Assembly: GCF_019112545.1 (NCBI RefSeq)
Contig: NW_025064920.1
Location: forward strand, 248,001 to 312,000
Direction of reading: 5' to 3'
Length of the DNA: 64,000 bases
DNA from: Guyanagaster necrorhizus
Taxonomy: Eukaryota; Basidiomycota; Agaricomycetes; Agaricales; Physalacriaceae
The notes below the pieces were generated by a model, which was not told the DNA's origin, did not search any database, and worked only from the letters and a program-made list of their open reading frames with translations. Made by a program: the position numbers and the translations under genes. Below, piece by piece: positions 1-11,504 of the stretch (position 1 is the stretch's first letter; each line of letters opens with the position of its first letter).

Positions 1-1233
1 TGTCTTTGGATGAGAGCATTGACCAGCGCCATGTTGGCCGCCGTTGGGGTGGGAGGTGGGAGGTAGCTTATCTGACGGTGGTTGAAGACAAGACCGCCAT
101 CAAAACAAGGGTGATGCTCACCTAAGGCAGCCCTCTTCGCCTCGTCTAATCCCAAAAGCTTCTTGTCCGTCGACTAGTCGACGCGATGGCCTAAGCCGTG
201 TAGAAGAGGTGCTAAACGCACACCTGAGTAAGTGATGTTTGTGATGGTTGGTGGTAAGTGTCTGTCGGGAATTTCGAGTCCGTCGAGAAACGAGAGCGTC
301 TTCAATTTCGTGCAGTGAGAAGGTCGCGGATGAGGCGATCAATAAAGAGCCAGTGACGACTAACAAAGGGAAAGCATTGCCTCCTCTTTGACTTGCCACC
401 TGGATAGGAATTGGCGTCTTGAAACGAGGTATGTGGCACGTTTTCTGTTGTCTTGGGACAAAATACACAAAGTATTGACTATTATCATTTTCTCTATTAC
501 AGTGGTACAGCTCTACTTGAATACACCTCAATCCTACAAGCTACGCAGACATAACAGCCAGACTGAGTGCCGTCTACCCCGTCGACGTCGTGGTAAAAAG
601 CTAAATGTCGAAGCACAAAGGTCACGTGATTAGAATATCTCCTGGCTCGAGCCGGCGCCTTCCCAATTCCTACTCAAGTCCATGTCATTTCAGACAATCA
701 CAGGAACAGGCACTGGAGAAATCGGAGCTACGCCACATTTTGAATTGGGGTCAATACTTTATCTCGACTTTGCTTTCGAGCAGTCCGCCGACGCGCACCT
801 GCATTTCCGTAAACCTCAGTGCGTCTGATATCAAGACATATCAGGTTTAATTCATTGTTGCGAGTCAGGGAAGGATCGACAAGGCTACATGATGCTACCG
901 TTGAATCGCTTCAACCTACGGCTTCCCTGAGAAAGGCCATGTTGTTTTCACCATGTGGCCGCTGCTGGAATTCTATCCTATCGATGAAATCGGCGCCACG
1001 GGCTTCAGAAATTTGATTTCTTAACCATTATTTGGAAAGAGTGTGCCGTTATATTGTGGGATTACGTCGAACAGGTGGAACATGCGCGCTGATTGTCATG
1101 ATGTCTCAACCTGCAGTCTTCCTGGGCTCTATCGATTTGTCCTGCTAGCATCTGGACTCCCGGCTCCTCGTCGAGGTCCTAATCGCGGCCGTAAGCCAAT
1201 AAATGCCATTCTTGTCACTGGGCAAAGGTCTTC
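1..1233. other. Host DNA, no recognised gene
   Basis: This stretch has normal CpG frequency and several short overlapping open frames on both strands, none longer than about 137 codons and none with a motif I recognise. A minus-strand stretch reading leftward from about position 70 (low complexity, Pro/Ala rich) could be an exon of a gene running off the left edge, because a donor-like GTGAGC and an acceptor-like CAG flank it. The phases did not join cleanly to the upstream frame, so I do not call it. Confidence 0.4.
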
Positions 1234-1336
1234 GTTATCGTGTGAGGCTGTTCGAAAGGACGACGCAAATTAACCCCAAATTCTGCGGGTCCGGGGTTAA
1301 TTTACGTCTTCCTTTCGAACAGCTTCACATGATAAC
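1234..1336. repeat. Foldback (inverted) repeat with 44-nt arms
   Basis: The arm at 1234-1277 is the reverse complement of 1293-1336 with only four mismatches, and a 15-nt loop (1278-1292) separates them. Three of the four differences are transitions. Just downstream there are smaller nested palindromes (agataa/ttatct at about 1374-1388, and gcacaggc/gcctgtgc). The structure could be a small foldback or MITE-like element, or a stable RNA hairpin. No terminal target duplication was identified. Confidence 0.75.
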
Positions 1337-1566
1337 CGGGCACAGGCCTTGTTCCAGGTCTATGGTTTACGGAGATAAAGGTTATCTTTATTCGCCTGTG
1401 CACGGACCTGGAAAAATTCGCCGATTCCGACATAATTGACAGATAACCACGCATAAGATGAGGTCAAATTGGGGGGGAAATATGAACCTTAAAATTCGTC
1501 TCTCACCCCATCATCCTCCTTAGCCACACCCCCTTCCTTCCTTTATACTTCCTCGTCCTCAGTCCA

Positions 1567-2732
1567 ATGAAGGTCAGTCCGGGATCGATTTGGAGCGCTT
1601 GCATAGTTATTTACCCCCGCCGTATTACTATAGAGCAAACAATCATCCAACCCTCGGCCCTTTGGGTGCGACACTTGCGAAAAAAGCTTTGGACGTGACG
1701 CTGAACTCCAGCGCCACAAAAAGCTCCATTTCGTTGGAGAGGCTCGGAAGGAAGTGTAAGGAGTTTTCTGTCTCTGAAATTTCTGCGGTAGGAGTAACCT
1801 TCGATTCGTACCAGCATAATTCAGTGTCCTTCCTATCCTACTTGCACGGTCGAAGACGTCCAAAAGGCGAACATAGTGTCGCACATAAAGAGAAAGCAGT
1901 ACGTCGAATCTCTGTGTACTGACAACCCCACTCACCGATATATATCTTCAGTCCAGAACTTCTTGATCTTATATGCACCCTCTGCAAGAAATCCCTGTAT
2001 TTAGCGAAGGACATCGCGGCTCTTGCGCAGCATCAAAAGGACGTCCATAGCGTCTTTCAGGCGCCTCTCGAAGGACTAGAATCTTCACCTCCCCTTGCTC
2101 CGCCCTCCGCAGTCGACAGCTCACCTGCCCCATCGACCTCTTTCCCATTATCGCTCGTCCGAGAGCATGATGTATCCCGCTCTCCTTCGCCGCAGGATAA
2201 TCCAGTTTCCGCCTCCTCGCCGACCGTGACATCCCTTCCCGAAGAACTTGGGCGTCTTCTTCTTCACAACGGCCCAGAGGAATACCAACTCGCGGCGATC
2301 AGGCCTAGCGGCCCGTTTGCCTGGCACCCAGATAATATGTCTAATGTGCCTACAATTGCGACTGTCTACGACGTCCTTTCGGATGACTATCGCAATAAGA
2401 GACCAGATCTATTTGCACCGCCACCCTCGCTTTATGGCGGAAGCCTGAGCGCGACTGTCGTCAGTCCAGTACCTGTCGTAGCAGTGAACTTCCAGTCGCT
2501 AGCTCAGAGCCCTCCTACTCCCCCTCCTACTCTTCCTACCCCCCCTCCAAGTCCCTTGCCCGCCGCCAGGTCTTCCTCCCAGCGCAACCGGTCTCCGACC
2601 TCCTTGCGGTGGGTCGTTACGTCTCAGCCTTCGCCTCCGACAGTCACGAACGACTCGCGATTTTGCGTCCGGTGGCTGGGAGACAACGTTGTCTCTCTTC
2701 GTTACGATTCGGAGATCTTGCCCACGCCCTAA
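1567..2732 (+). CDS. C2H2 zinc-finger protein (four exons), putative transcription factor
   Basis: Proposed model: join(1567..1572, 1634..1753, 1825..1898, 1952..2732), 326 aa. Introns of 61, 71 and 53 nt have GTCAGT, GTGTAA and GTACGT donors and end in TATAG, TTCAG and TTCAG. The model is supported because the two zinc fingers only exist after splicing. Finger 1 is Cys14, Cys17, His30, His34 (C-x2-C-x12-H-x3-H). Finger 2 is Cys43, Cys49, His62, His67 (C-x5-C-x12-H-x4-H), and its last His codon is split across the third intron. The rest is Ser/Pro rich, with a dense Pro/Thr/Ser tract near residues 253-270, typical of a disordered activation or scaffold region. Two fingers close to the N terminus suggest DNA binding in the nucleus; the target is unknown. 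The two-codon first exon is the weakest part, and a longer 5' exon is possible. No single open frame spans the gene, so simple ORF scans miss it. Confidence 0.8.
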
Positions 2733-3258
2733 ATCGATGTCGACGAGTCAGGATCCCAGAATACAACAACTCGCTAAACAGATCGGTTTTTTTCCTTTAC
2801 AGGCTTACATACACGACGTTGCCTTATCTCAATTGCTGTCTGTTACGTTCAGTTTTCATTAGCTTTTCTTATGTTTTCTGCGATTTATCGCATCGCTTCA
2901 ATCTCCCTTTTTCATTGCTTCCTTGTTATCGTCTTCCCACCTCGGACTGCACTCGATCGCACAGGCTTTCGTGCTTGATACCTTGTTCTAAAAAATTCTT
3001 TGTTGCTGTCCTTGTTACGCTGTAGTTCCCTGATCCAAATTTAGTACAACGTTTTCTGCCACCCGTCTGAATACTGCCTTGTTATATATCAATTTTGCTA
3101 TCATTCTGTATTGCGATCTGTACCTGTCGCTGTGAAAATGAGATCATTTGCAAAAATTTCAACTTAAATCATTGTTCCTGCACCAAAAGGACACACGATA
3201 ACATGCCCTCGCTTGAGGATTGAACATGCCTTTAGGTCCTGTCCATTCTTGATCGCAT
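2733..3258. other. Downstream region of the zinc-finger gene
   Basis: Pyrimidine-rich sequence with no convincing coding frame follows the stop codon at 2730-2732. It probably contains the 3' UTR. No clear polyadenylation signal can be assigned by eye. Confidence 0.4.
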
Positions 3259-3530
3259 ATGTCCGTGGAAATTTCATCTGATGCAGGACCAGCACTTAAT
3301 AGATGTTCATCCAAGGACACACAGCTTGGCTCGTCCGGAGAATCGACGTTCCAGGCAGAAGGCAATGAATTACTCTGGACAATGGGATATTGTAGTCGGC
3401 AGACCAGGTGGGGCGTGACGAAAATTTCTACTACATCTCAACGTATTGTTTTCTATGGATTTACAGGACTACCAGCCCGAGGTTCCCAGGTAACGAGATG
3501 AGAAAAGTAAGAAATAGGGCTAGGGAATGA
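3259..3530 (+). CDS. Possible small two-exon gene, product unknown
   Basis: An ATG at 3259 opens a frame that can be spliced at 3407/3467 (donor GTGGGG, acceptor TTACAG, 59-nt intron) to a second short exon ending in TGA at 3528-3530, giving about 70 aa. Without splicing the frame ends at 3501. No domain is recognised, the protein is Ser/Thr/Arg rich, and the donor is only a fair match to consensus. It could equally be a non-coding transcript or chance. Confidence 0.25.
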
Positions 3531-5131
3531 CAGTCGCTCACGTAGCTGACATACATTACCTCAGAGTTGTGAAGGTGGAAGAGAAGATGGTGTGAAGAAG
3601 ACCCGAACCGAGACATCTTCTGCCAGTTTGAATTTGAATCTGAACTTGCGACGCTCTTTAAGATTCTCGTTGAAACTTGAATAGCATCCAATTCGCATTC
3701 GAACATGCTGATGGCTGATTCCTTGCATTCGAGAACCGTACTTTTTACAAAATAGAAGTTACACTAATTCAAACTGGCTTAACTGTACGTTTTTCTTCGG
3801 AAATGGAGTACTGAACGAGCACTTTGACCGCATGGATAAATGACGGTTGTTTCGATTGCCTGCGAGCCTTCCCTCTTTAACGAACTCTTCGATTCAATGT
3901 CTAATGGACAATGGATGGAGTGGATCGTGTATCTGTCATCATTTTCTTTATCTTATAGTTGCAGATCTCCAAACTCGTTGCAGTCGGATGGCACGATGAA
4001 AGCCCTACTTTTTGGATCCTCGCACTCCGGTATACATTGGCGCTTAAAGGAGATAATGTATCTCCGACATGCTATAGCTCTTTCACCCTATATGTCTCTT
4101 CTGCTGACGGTACTGCATGCAAGTAATCTCAGCCATGAGCATCAGCGAACTGTTGATGAGCTACCAACCAGAAAGAAGAATGTACGGTCGGTTCCCTGAA
4201 GTGTGACATGATGCTCTCCAGTCACTCAGAATCGTCCTTAGGAGCTCTCGGACGGCTGTTTCGATGACTGAGTATCTACCACAAAACTGATAAGAGGTCA
4301 CGACATACGGCTTCCAGTGGGGAGACAGAGGCGATGAGCGAAAAGGAGACGAAGGAGACGGACGCCGCTTGTGCCGTTGTGACTTGCGGAGATAGAGGGG
4401 AATGGCTGGGAGAGGGGAAAGGTTGTCGTATATGCTGCTTCCAACGTCCCGGCCGGCCCACTGAATTCTTTTGCTGGCCATGTTATTAGAGGGAGGGGTG
4501 AAAGTGGTGGTATGTCGGCCCTTAGTCGTCTTCAGTCTGTTTCTATGCGCACAAATTGTCTCGGCACCGCAAGGTGAAACAAGGCGTGTGCACCCTATAA
4601 GTAGAAGAGATCATTCGGCGGGGTGAGCATGATATCCCAATCCGATCTGACACGCTCCTAGAATTCCTCCAGAAAGACTAGAAAGTTCGGTTATGGTAGG
4701 CCCTCCTGCGAGCGAACTTACGTCGAGGATATCCCGGTGATCCGAATTAGCAGAGATTGTAGACAGGTAAAGCAAGTGCGCACCGGCCGACACCTACACG
4801 AAATGTGCCGCCGTCGACTGAATCTGCTCTAGTCTCAGATCATCGCTTCTTTACAGAGTCAGGAATGTCTATCTCCAATGTGGCCATAGTTTCAGCCTCG
4901 TATGCTCTTTCCATTCCAATGTACCGATTACCGATCTTTACTAAGTGCAGCAAACTTAGCCTGAAGAAATTGTACGACGAACACTATTCATCTCTGCCCT
5001 CACATTTAAAACGTATCATGGATTCAATGCGAGGAGGCTAACTACAAGTTTAGTCTCTTCCATTCTGCGAGGTGCAAAGCACCGACTTGTCTGCGGACCT
5101 GTTGGCAACAGTTAGTCTTTACTGGCCCTCC
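3531..5131. other. Host DNA, no recognised gene
   Basis: Normal CpG content. Short open frames occur on both strands. The best is a minus-strand frame from an ATG at 4481 to a stop at 4161 (106 codons, basic and Ser/Pro rich, good start context aataacATGG), but it has no recognisable motif and no supporting splice structure. A plus frame at 3840-4199 also lacks features. The stretch ends at the left edge of the copia element. Confidence 0.35.
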
Positions 5132-5388
5132 TGTTGAGGGTACGAGCCGTGACCGCAGGTACAGTCATACGGACTCCAAATTAGTTACCGGTTCTAGAGA
5201 TTTTCACTGTTAGCATAGCCACACATCTTAGCGACTTACTGCCTGCTAAGATGTGAGTACATTACATCTATTTATACTGTATCTTACTGATCCATAGTAG
5301 ATACATCTATTTTCTTGCTTCAGGCTAATCCTCATTGCCCTTGTGTCACTGCCATGTCCTCTCAGATTCTCAGGTCCACTGCTCAACA
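5132..5388 (+). repeat. E1 5' LTR
   Basis: This 257-bp copy has perfect 7-bp inverted ends (TGTTGAG/CTCAACA). It keeps several CG dinucleotides in its first 100 bp (for example tacgagccgtgaccgc) where the 3' copy has TG or CA, so the two LTRs decayed unequally. A possible first ATG of gag lies inside its end at 5354. Confidence 0.9.
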
Positions 5389-5400
5389 GGTTATGGGCCC
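5389..5400 (+). other. E1 primer-binding site (initiator tRNA-Met anticodon arm)
   Basis: Directly after the LTR stands GGTTATGGGCCC. This is the exact complement of GGGCCCATAACC, the anticodon stem-loop sequence of eukaryotic initiator tRNA-Met. Copia, Ty5 and related elements are known to prime from an internal half of this tRNA rather than from its 3' CCA end, and this site fits that mode. Confidence 0.75.
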
Positions 5401-5407
5401 TGATAAC

Positions 5408-6382
5408 ATGTCTTCATCAACCTCTACTATCAAACTCCTCAATCTGCCCCACCTAAAAGATGATGGCACAAACTACATCTTATACAAGGAACAGATCCCA
5501 AATGTGGCCATCTCAAAAGGGCTTAGATGAGTCTTGTATGGAACTGCTAAGAAGCCTATAGAGATAACAGAGACAGATGGAGACTATTACCTACCAGGAA
5601 ATCTTATACTCTTATTTGAAAATGAAGTTGAAAAGCAACTGACCCTTCAGGATGCATATGACCAGAAGGAGGCACAGATCCACAAGATGATGTATGAAAC
5701 CGTCAGCACCTTGATCTTCATGCAGATTAAAAATAAACCCTCTGCTGCTGTAATGTGGAAGAAGCTCACTTCCATCTTTGAAGAAAAGGTGTTTTGACAT
5801 AGCAAAACCTACTCAACAAGCTTCAAAATCAACACTGTCCTGATGATGGAGACATCTGAATCCACCTTACCAATATGTCTAGAATGAGAGAAGAACTCAC
5901 TGCAATGAGGAGATCTATAAGTGATGACTCTTATGCCACCTACATCTGAACATCACTCCTGATAAGCTACAGACCCACACTCAAGATACTTGACATTGCC
6001 TCATAGATGATTGGCAAGCCTGTATCAAGTAGCCTTCTGATTTAGTGGATCCAAGAGACTGCTGATCAAAGACAGGTGGAGAAGAACATTGATGAGTCTG
6101 TACAGAACTTGGCAATGTTCTTGAGCAACAATACAGAGAAAGAAAAGGGTGAAGAAAAGGCTACTGGAAAAAGAGAGATGAAAGGGAGCAACAATGGCCT
6201 GCACTGCAACAACTGTGGCCATGACAACTATGTTGAGAGGGACTGCTATAGAGAGGGAGGATGCAAAACAGGGCAAGTGCTATGGGACAAGGCTAAAAAG
6301 ACAGCCCAAGCCAACACAGCAGAGAAGGCAGATGATAAAACACCTGTAAACCATGGATTTGCAGCCATTCTAGACACTAAAG
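5408..6382 (+). pseudogene. E1 copia gag, decayed and cut by E2
   Basis: The reading begins with an ATG at 5408 and shows the copia Gag N terminus (residues like DDGTNYILYKEQ, then a VLYGT segment), followed by alpha-helical capsid-like sequence to about 5797. In-frame TGA/TAG codons and shifts break it. A zinc knuckle lies at 6205-6246 with spacing C-x2-C-x4-[Y]-x4-C, where the expected His is Tyr, consistent with CAT to TAT. The frame is interrupted at 6382 by the 5' LTR of E2. The protein would form the particle shell and bind genomic RNA; this copy cannot. Confidence 0.8.
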
Positions 6383-6723
6383 TGTTACAATTTTTCATCT
6401 TCTTATTTGTTTTAACCCCTATTTATACTTAAGGCATCTGTATCAGCACTTAGGATTGTGAGACTAGCTTAGTTATCACAACTAGCCAAGTCTGTTATTG
6501 TTCTCTGATGCAATGACAACCCTCGATGATGCACAATGACTCTTTTGTAGATAGCAACAACAACCAAAGACAATGAGCACAAAGGCTCATACAGACACAA
6601 TAGGTAGTATTATATTTATCTCAATAGACAAGTAGTATATAAGTAGGCTAGCTCTTGCTGGTATAACTCCAGCTTTGAGCTAAAGTTTATTCATACTATT
6701 TCACTCTTGAGCCTTTTATCAAG
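6383..6723 (+). repeat. E2 5' LTR, first part
   Basis: Matches 40110-40448 of the 3' LTR over its length, starting with TGTTACAA. It contains the TATA box and presumed transcription start. It is interrupted after ttatcaag by E3 and continues at 31428. Confidence 0.9.
6636..6683 (+). promoter_or_regulatory. E2 LTR promoter and self-primer sequence
   Basis: TATATAAG at 6636-6643 is followed 35 nt later by AGCTTTGAGCTAA (6671-6683). This 13-mer is the exact complement of the sequence just inside the 5' LTR (31547-31559). Position and complementarity fit the start of the element RNA folding back to prime its own reverse transcription. Confidence 0.7.
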
Positions 6724-7240
6724 TGTTAAGCCTAAATTCCATGTGACTATCAACACATGATAAACAGTTCAGAACCTTGCACTTCAGGTTAGACTGACTG
6801 AGTTCACTGATGTGTCAATAGAGTTGTGTAGTCAAGGTGTTGCAAGTAGCTTGAGATAAGATAGTGGAGAATAAACTTTAGCTTAATGCTGCAGCTACTA
6901 CAGTGAAAACTGTACTACTTAAATACTGTTCTGTTATCTGGCTATAAATAAATATTCACAAAAGATATTGTCTGTTATTGAGCTGTTACCCCTGCTGTTG
7001 CCAGGCTCTCCACAAAAGCTGTTGTCTTGCTGTTGTGCTGTTACTGCTGCACCACAGTTTGAGAACAAAAGGAGCATTGTCTCTCTCTTCATAGCACACA
7101 GCAGCATAATAAGATCATGACTGACTGGGTTGCTGACTAAGCCTTCCCACAGTCCTAAGTGCTGGCCTTAGTGCTCTGACTAAGTGAAGATAGGGGTCAT
7201 TTCCAAGGAAAAAGAAAAGAAAATAGGAAAAATCATAACA
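6724..7240 (-). repeat. E3 3' LTR
   Basis: 517 bp, TGTTAAG...TAACA on the plus strand. It is preceded in element sense by a purine tract (GGAGGGAGTAA, complement of 7241-7251), the expected polypurine primer for second-strand synthesis. Contains no CG dinucleotide that I can see. Confidence 0.9.
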
Positions 7241-7272
7241 TTACTCCCTCCTTAAGACCATTATCCTGATGG

Positions 7273-10200
7273 CTAATTTAGGGATAAGTCTCCTGGTCTA
7301 TTTGTGATGTTGGCATCCACAGTCCTTTCTAGTCCACCAGATGGTGGATGCTCTGGTCCTGATTGCTGCACCATTTCTGGCTCATCCATCACAGTGTCAG
7401 TATCTCCATCCTCTATAACCTGTGTTGTATTAGCAGGTATTGATGGAAGCTCCTCCTTAATGTCGACATTGCTCTTTGCTGTATGTTCTCTGCTGATGGT
7501 AGGTCAATATATTTTCTCAGAAGTAATGTTGAATATGACCCTCTCTGCATCTACCTTGTTGATTCATTGTTTATAGTCATAGATGGCCTTCTTCATGTTC
7601 ATATATTTTTTGTTCATCTATTGGTTTGATTCTGGTCTGTACCCCTTTCAGCTGACTAGATAGTCAATAGTTGTTTCCATGTCTCTGTCTCATGCTTTAA
7701 CCTTTTATGTTTTATAGTTTAGCACTTTATCAATTTCATAGTGTTCTTCATCATTGACTAGCTGTGGTGGCAGTGGAGGTGGTCGTTTCTGGTTTGGAAA
7801 GGTGAGTGTGATGTATAGTGTTAATAATGTTTCATTGAAAACATTATGAACTTTCTAAATTGCTGAAAGTTGCAATTTATATATGGAGTTGCCAATTTTC
7901 ACAATGATTTTGAATGGTCCTGTTTATTTGTCTGCCAGCTTTTGTTTGGGTAGAGAAAGGTGTAGGTTTGTTGTATCCAGCCAAACCTTATTGTTGACTG
8001 AATATTCATGGGCTGGTCTATGATGTTTGTTGTACTGTTTCTTCATAGTTAAAGCAGTCTTTTCGAGTGCTGCTTTTGTTTCCTCATGGATTTTTGCCAT
8101 GGTTGTGGCAAAGTCTATTGATGCTGGGGTTGTTGTTCATGCCCATTCCTTTTGTGCAACTGGTGGGTTTTGTCTATAGTTGACAAAGAATGGTGTCTTG
8201 CCAGTTGCTGAGTGAACCCTGTTATTGTGTTGAAAAGCAGCTAATGACAGCCATTTGGTCCAATTGTCTTGTCAGTAATTTATAAAAAGTCGAAGATACT
8301 TTTTAATTTCTTGGTTCACCTGTTCCATTTGGCCAACCATCTGAGGATGATATGCTGTTAAGACATTTCACTTGATGTTGAGGAGTTGGTACAAATTGTC
8401 CAAAAATTTGGATATGAATTGTGATCCTCTGTCTGAAATCACTACTTGAGGCATGCCATACTTTGCATAAACCTCATCTTGTAGTATTTTGGCCCATCTT
8501 TCTGATGTCAATTCTGTTGAATGGGTGATCAGAATGATCACCTTTAAGAAGTGATCAACTATAACAATGATTGCATTATAGCTGTCACTTTTGGGAAGTT
8601 CGATTATCATATCCACTGAGATGTGGATCTATGGTGATGAAGGGACCTCATTTGGGTGGAGTGGAGCTGCTCTGGGTTGTGTTGAAGTCTTGCCTCATTG
8701 GCAAACCTCACAAGCTTTGACATATCAGATGATATCATAATCTATCTTAGGCCACTAATACTCTCTCAAGACTAATTCTTTTGTTTTAGTGATTCTGGGA
8801 TGTCCAGCAGTTGCATGATTATGACAGGTGGCAATAATATCACCATAAAGTCTCTGATCCCTTGGGATATAGATCCGTTTATCATATCAGATCAATCCCC
8901 CTTCTTTCTTCAGGCCCTGCTCATGGTTGAGTGATGGGGCAATCCTTTGATCCCACTTGTGGGGATCCCTGATAGTGCTCTTGATTCATTCATGCATCTT
9001 CTCTTCTATGGGCATGATCATAGCATGGAAGTGTTCTGATTGTAGGAGTATGACTTTCTTATTATCATCTTCTTCCTGATTGTGGTTGGCTCTCCAGCTG
9101 AGAAAATCAGCCTTCTTGTTTGCTGCACCAGCCTTATAGTGTAGCATGTACTTATATTTGGATAGTTCCATGACCCATTGGGCTTGTCAGCAATTTAATT
9201 TCTGTGGGAGTCAGAAGTATCAGAGATTCTGATGATCCATCCAGATCTCAAAGGTCTGGACCACTCCAATGAGGTAATACCACTATTCAGTGAGGGTGAG
9301 CATTATAGCAAGGAGTTTCTTATCATAGATTTTATAGTTGTGCTCAGTAACAGTAAGCACCTTCGATATAAAGACAACTAGTCACCATTTGCCATTCTGT
9401 TCTTGTGAAAGTACTGCTCCAATGGTGCCTTCACTGGAGTCAGCTTCCACCCTGAATTTTCCATTCTGGCTTGGTATGGCTAAAATGATATTTTCAGCCA
9501 ATCAGCATTTGAGATCGTCAAATGCCACCTATTGAGAAATTCTCCAGGTCCATAGAGAATTCTCAGTTGATTGCATCATGGGTCAGACTATTTTGCTATA
9601 GTGCCAGATGAACTGTCAATAGAAGTTGGTGAATCCAAGGAATGATTGCAGTTTCTTCTTCATCATCAGCTTTGGCCACTCAGTTACTTCTGTCACCTTG
9701 ACAGGGTCCATTCTGATGCTTCCTTCACTGATAATGACTTCAAAGTACTCAGTCTCGAGTACCTCAAATTCACACTTCTCAGCCTTAAGGAAAAGTCAGT
9801 GTTTCCTCATCAAGACTAGCACTCATCGTACTAACTGTCTGTGTTCCTCCTTGGTTTTAGATATAATGAGAATGTCATCCAAGTAAATCATAACCTTTTC
9901 AGTTGCAATGAGATCTTTGAAGATATCATTCATCATCTATTGGAATGTTGCAGGCAAATTCATGAGTCTGAAGAATATAACTACTGGTTTGAACAACCTA
10001 TAGTTTGTCTAGAAAGTGGCCTTCTATTTGTCACCTTCTTTGATGTGCACATTGTTGTATCCCCACTGAACATCCAGTTTGGTATAATACTTGGCATCTC
10101 AGAGTTTGTCCATCAACTCCGAAATTAAAGGAAGCAGATAGTGATTTTTGATCATCATCTTATTGAGCTTCTGATAATCCTGTACTGGTCAGAGTTTGCC

Positions 10201-10990
10201 ATCCTTCTTTTTGACAAAGAAAAAGAGAGATGCTATTGGTGATTTCAATGGTCGAATCCTTCCACTGGATAAGTTCTCTTTGAGAAACTTGTCCAACTTC
10301 TGTTGTTCATTATTATCTAGTGGATATGTTTTGCAATCAAGGTTTGCATTAGCATTGGGGATGAGTTCAATGGCATGGTCCCAAGGTTTGGAATTGGGTA
10401 GTTCATTGAAACTTTCCTTCTCAAATAGGTCTCAAAAATCCCATGCCCATTTGGGTACTATTTCTTCAAATGTCTTTTCTTCTTTTTCTGCATTGGCTTT
10501 CACTGCTAAGTTATTGGTGTGATGTATGGCATGAATCTCAATGGCCTTTTGCAGGTCCACAGTGAGGATCATTTCTCCATCTTCCATTTTCTGGTCCCAT
10601 TGGTCTTCAGGATCTGCATCTGGTAATTCAAATGCAATTTTCTGGCATCAACAGCATGCAAATATAATATGCCCAGTTTTCCAATTAATCAGCAGATTAT
10701 GTCGAATTAACCAATCATGACTAAGGAAAATTTCCTTGGTTCCTAGATCAGTTACTACCAGATCAATTTGTTTGGAATAGTCTCTGATGGTGAGCCTAAG
10801 CTTGACATATTCAGTGATTGATCTAGCCTGGTTCTTTGTTCCATCTGCATTATATATGGGAATTGGGGCTGCAATTGCCTGAGTAGAGAGTTTGTGCTTG
10901 TTGATGAAGGCATAGTTAATGAAACTTTCAGTGCATCCACTGTCAATCAATGCCACAACTGTGTGAGTGTTTCAAAATGTAAGTGTCTCG
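7273..10990 (-). pseudogene. E3 pol: protease, RT, RNase H, integrase, chromodomain
   Basis: Read from right to left. The aspartic protease is at about 10956-10648 with an intact D-S-G (LIDSGCTESFIN). RT follows with an intact Y-L-D-D (complement of 9874-9885). RNase H is at about 9480-9150. Integrase is at about 8950-8300, keeping the first Asp (MDMI), the second Asp (ISDRGSQF) and the Glu (QMEQVNQ). A C-terminal chromodomain (EHYEIDKVLN ... DYLVS.KGY) is at about 7780-7590. After the chromodomain comes a tail of about 60 residues ending LSLN-stop at 7273. Numerous TGA and TAG codons and shifts inactivate it, although key catalytic residues survive. Confidence 0.85.
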
Positions 10991-10999
10991 ATTCAAGCT

Positions 11000-11499
11000 T
11001 TGGTTACTAGATCTTGACCCAAAGTTTTGGTCCATTGGATGAACTTCTGTGGTTCATGTAGTTTATCAAGCCATTTCAGGGCTTGACATTATTTAGCTTT
11101 CTGCATCCCAGTGATCATATCATTGATCACCTCCTCAGCTCAGGTCCTATATATTCAGTTCTTGAGTATGGCTCTTGTCACTTCTTTGTTTCTTGTGTTC
11201 CTGATAGCCTGCTAAGTACATTTGGTCTCAAATGGTTTTAGCCAGCCAGTGGGGTTCTCTACCCCTGTTTGGCTCATAGGCATTTGAGTCTGTTGAGAGA
11301 AGTTAGCTTGATGATCTTTTAATGATGATGCACCTTTAGGGCTCTCTGCTCCCTTTCAGCCCTTTGTTGGTGCTTGAGTTGTTGAGGTCAGGTTTTTTGG
11401 TGATCCATGTTTGTGAGCAATAAGGTTGGGTATATTTGAATGCATATATAATTTAGGCATAGATGGTACTACAAAGAGATAATTGTCAGTCTGTCCAGC
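11000..11499 (-). pseudogene. E3 gag-pol junction region, left of E4
   Basis: This links the gag of E3 (resuming at 19663 beyond E4) to its protease. The minus-strand residues correspond to the E5 segment at 24756-25079, including the TNKGLKGSREP-like stretch near 11340-11380 and the EEVINDMITGMQKA-like stretch near 11090-11140. Stops and shifts are present. E4 cuts it at 11500-11504, which is the left copy of the target duplication. Confidence 0.7.
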
Positions 11500-11504
11500 A
11501 GTTT

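Noticed and set aside
5315..5530. Short frame starting in the E1 LTR as a separate gene
   Set aside because: It is the beginning of copia gag (LLNLPHLKDDGTNYILY), terminated by a decay stop.
6719..6723. tcaag as the target duplication of E3
   Set aside because: The right flank reads aacaa. No 5-bp duplication fits either side, even allowing one mismatch, so none is claimed.
9338..10522. Plus-strand open frames of 65-108 codons inside E3
   Set aside because: They are antisense shadows of the minus-strand pol of E3. The residues on the minus strand match protease and RT, and the plus frames match nothing.
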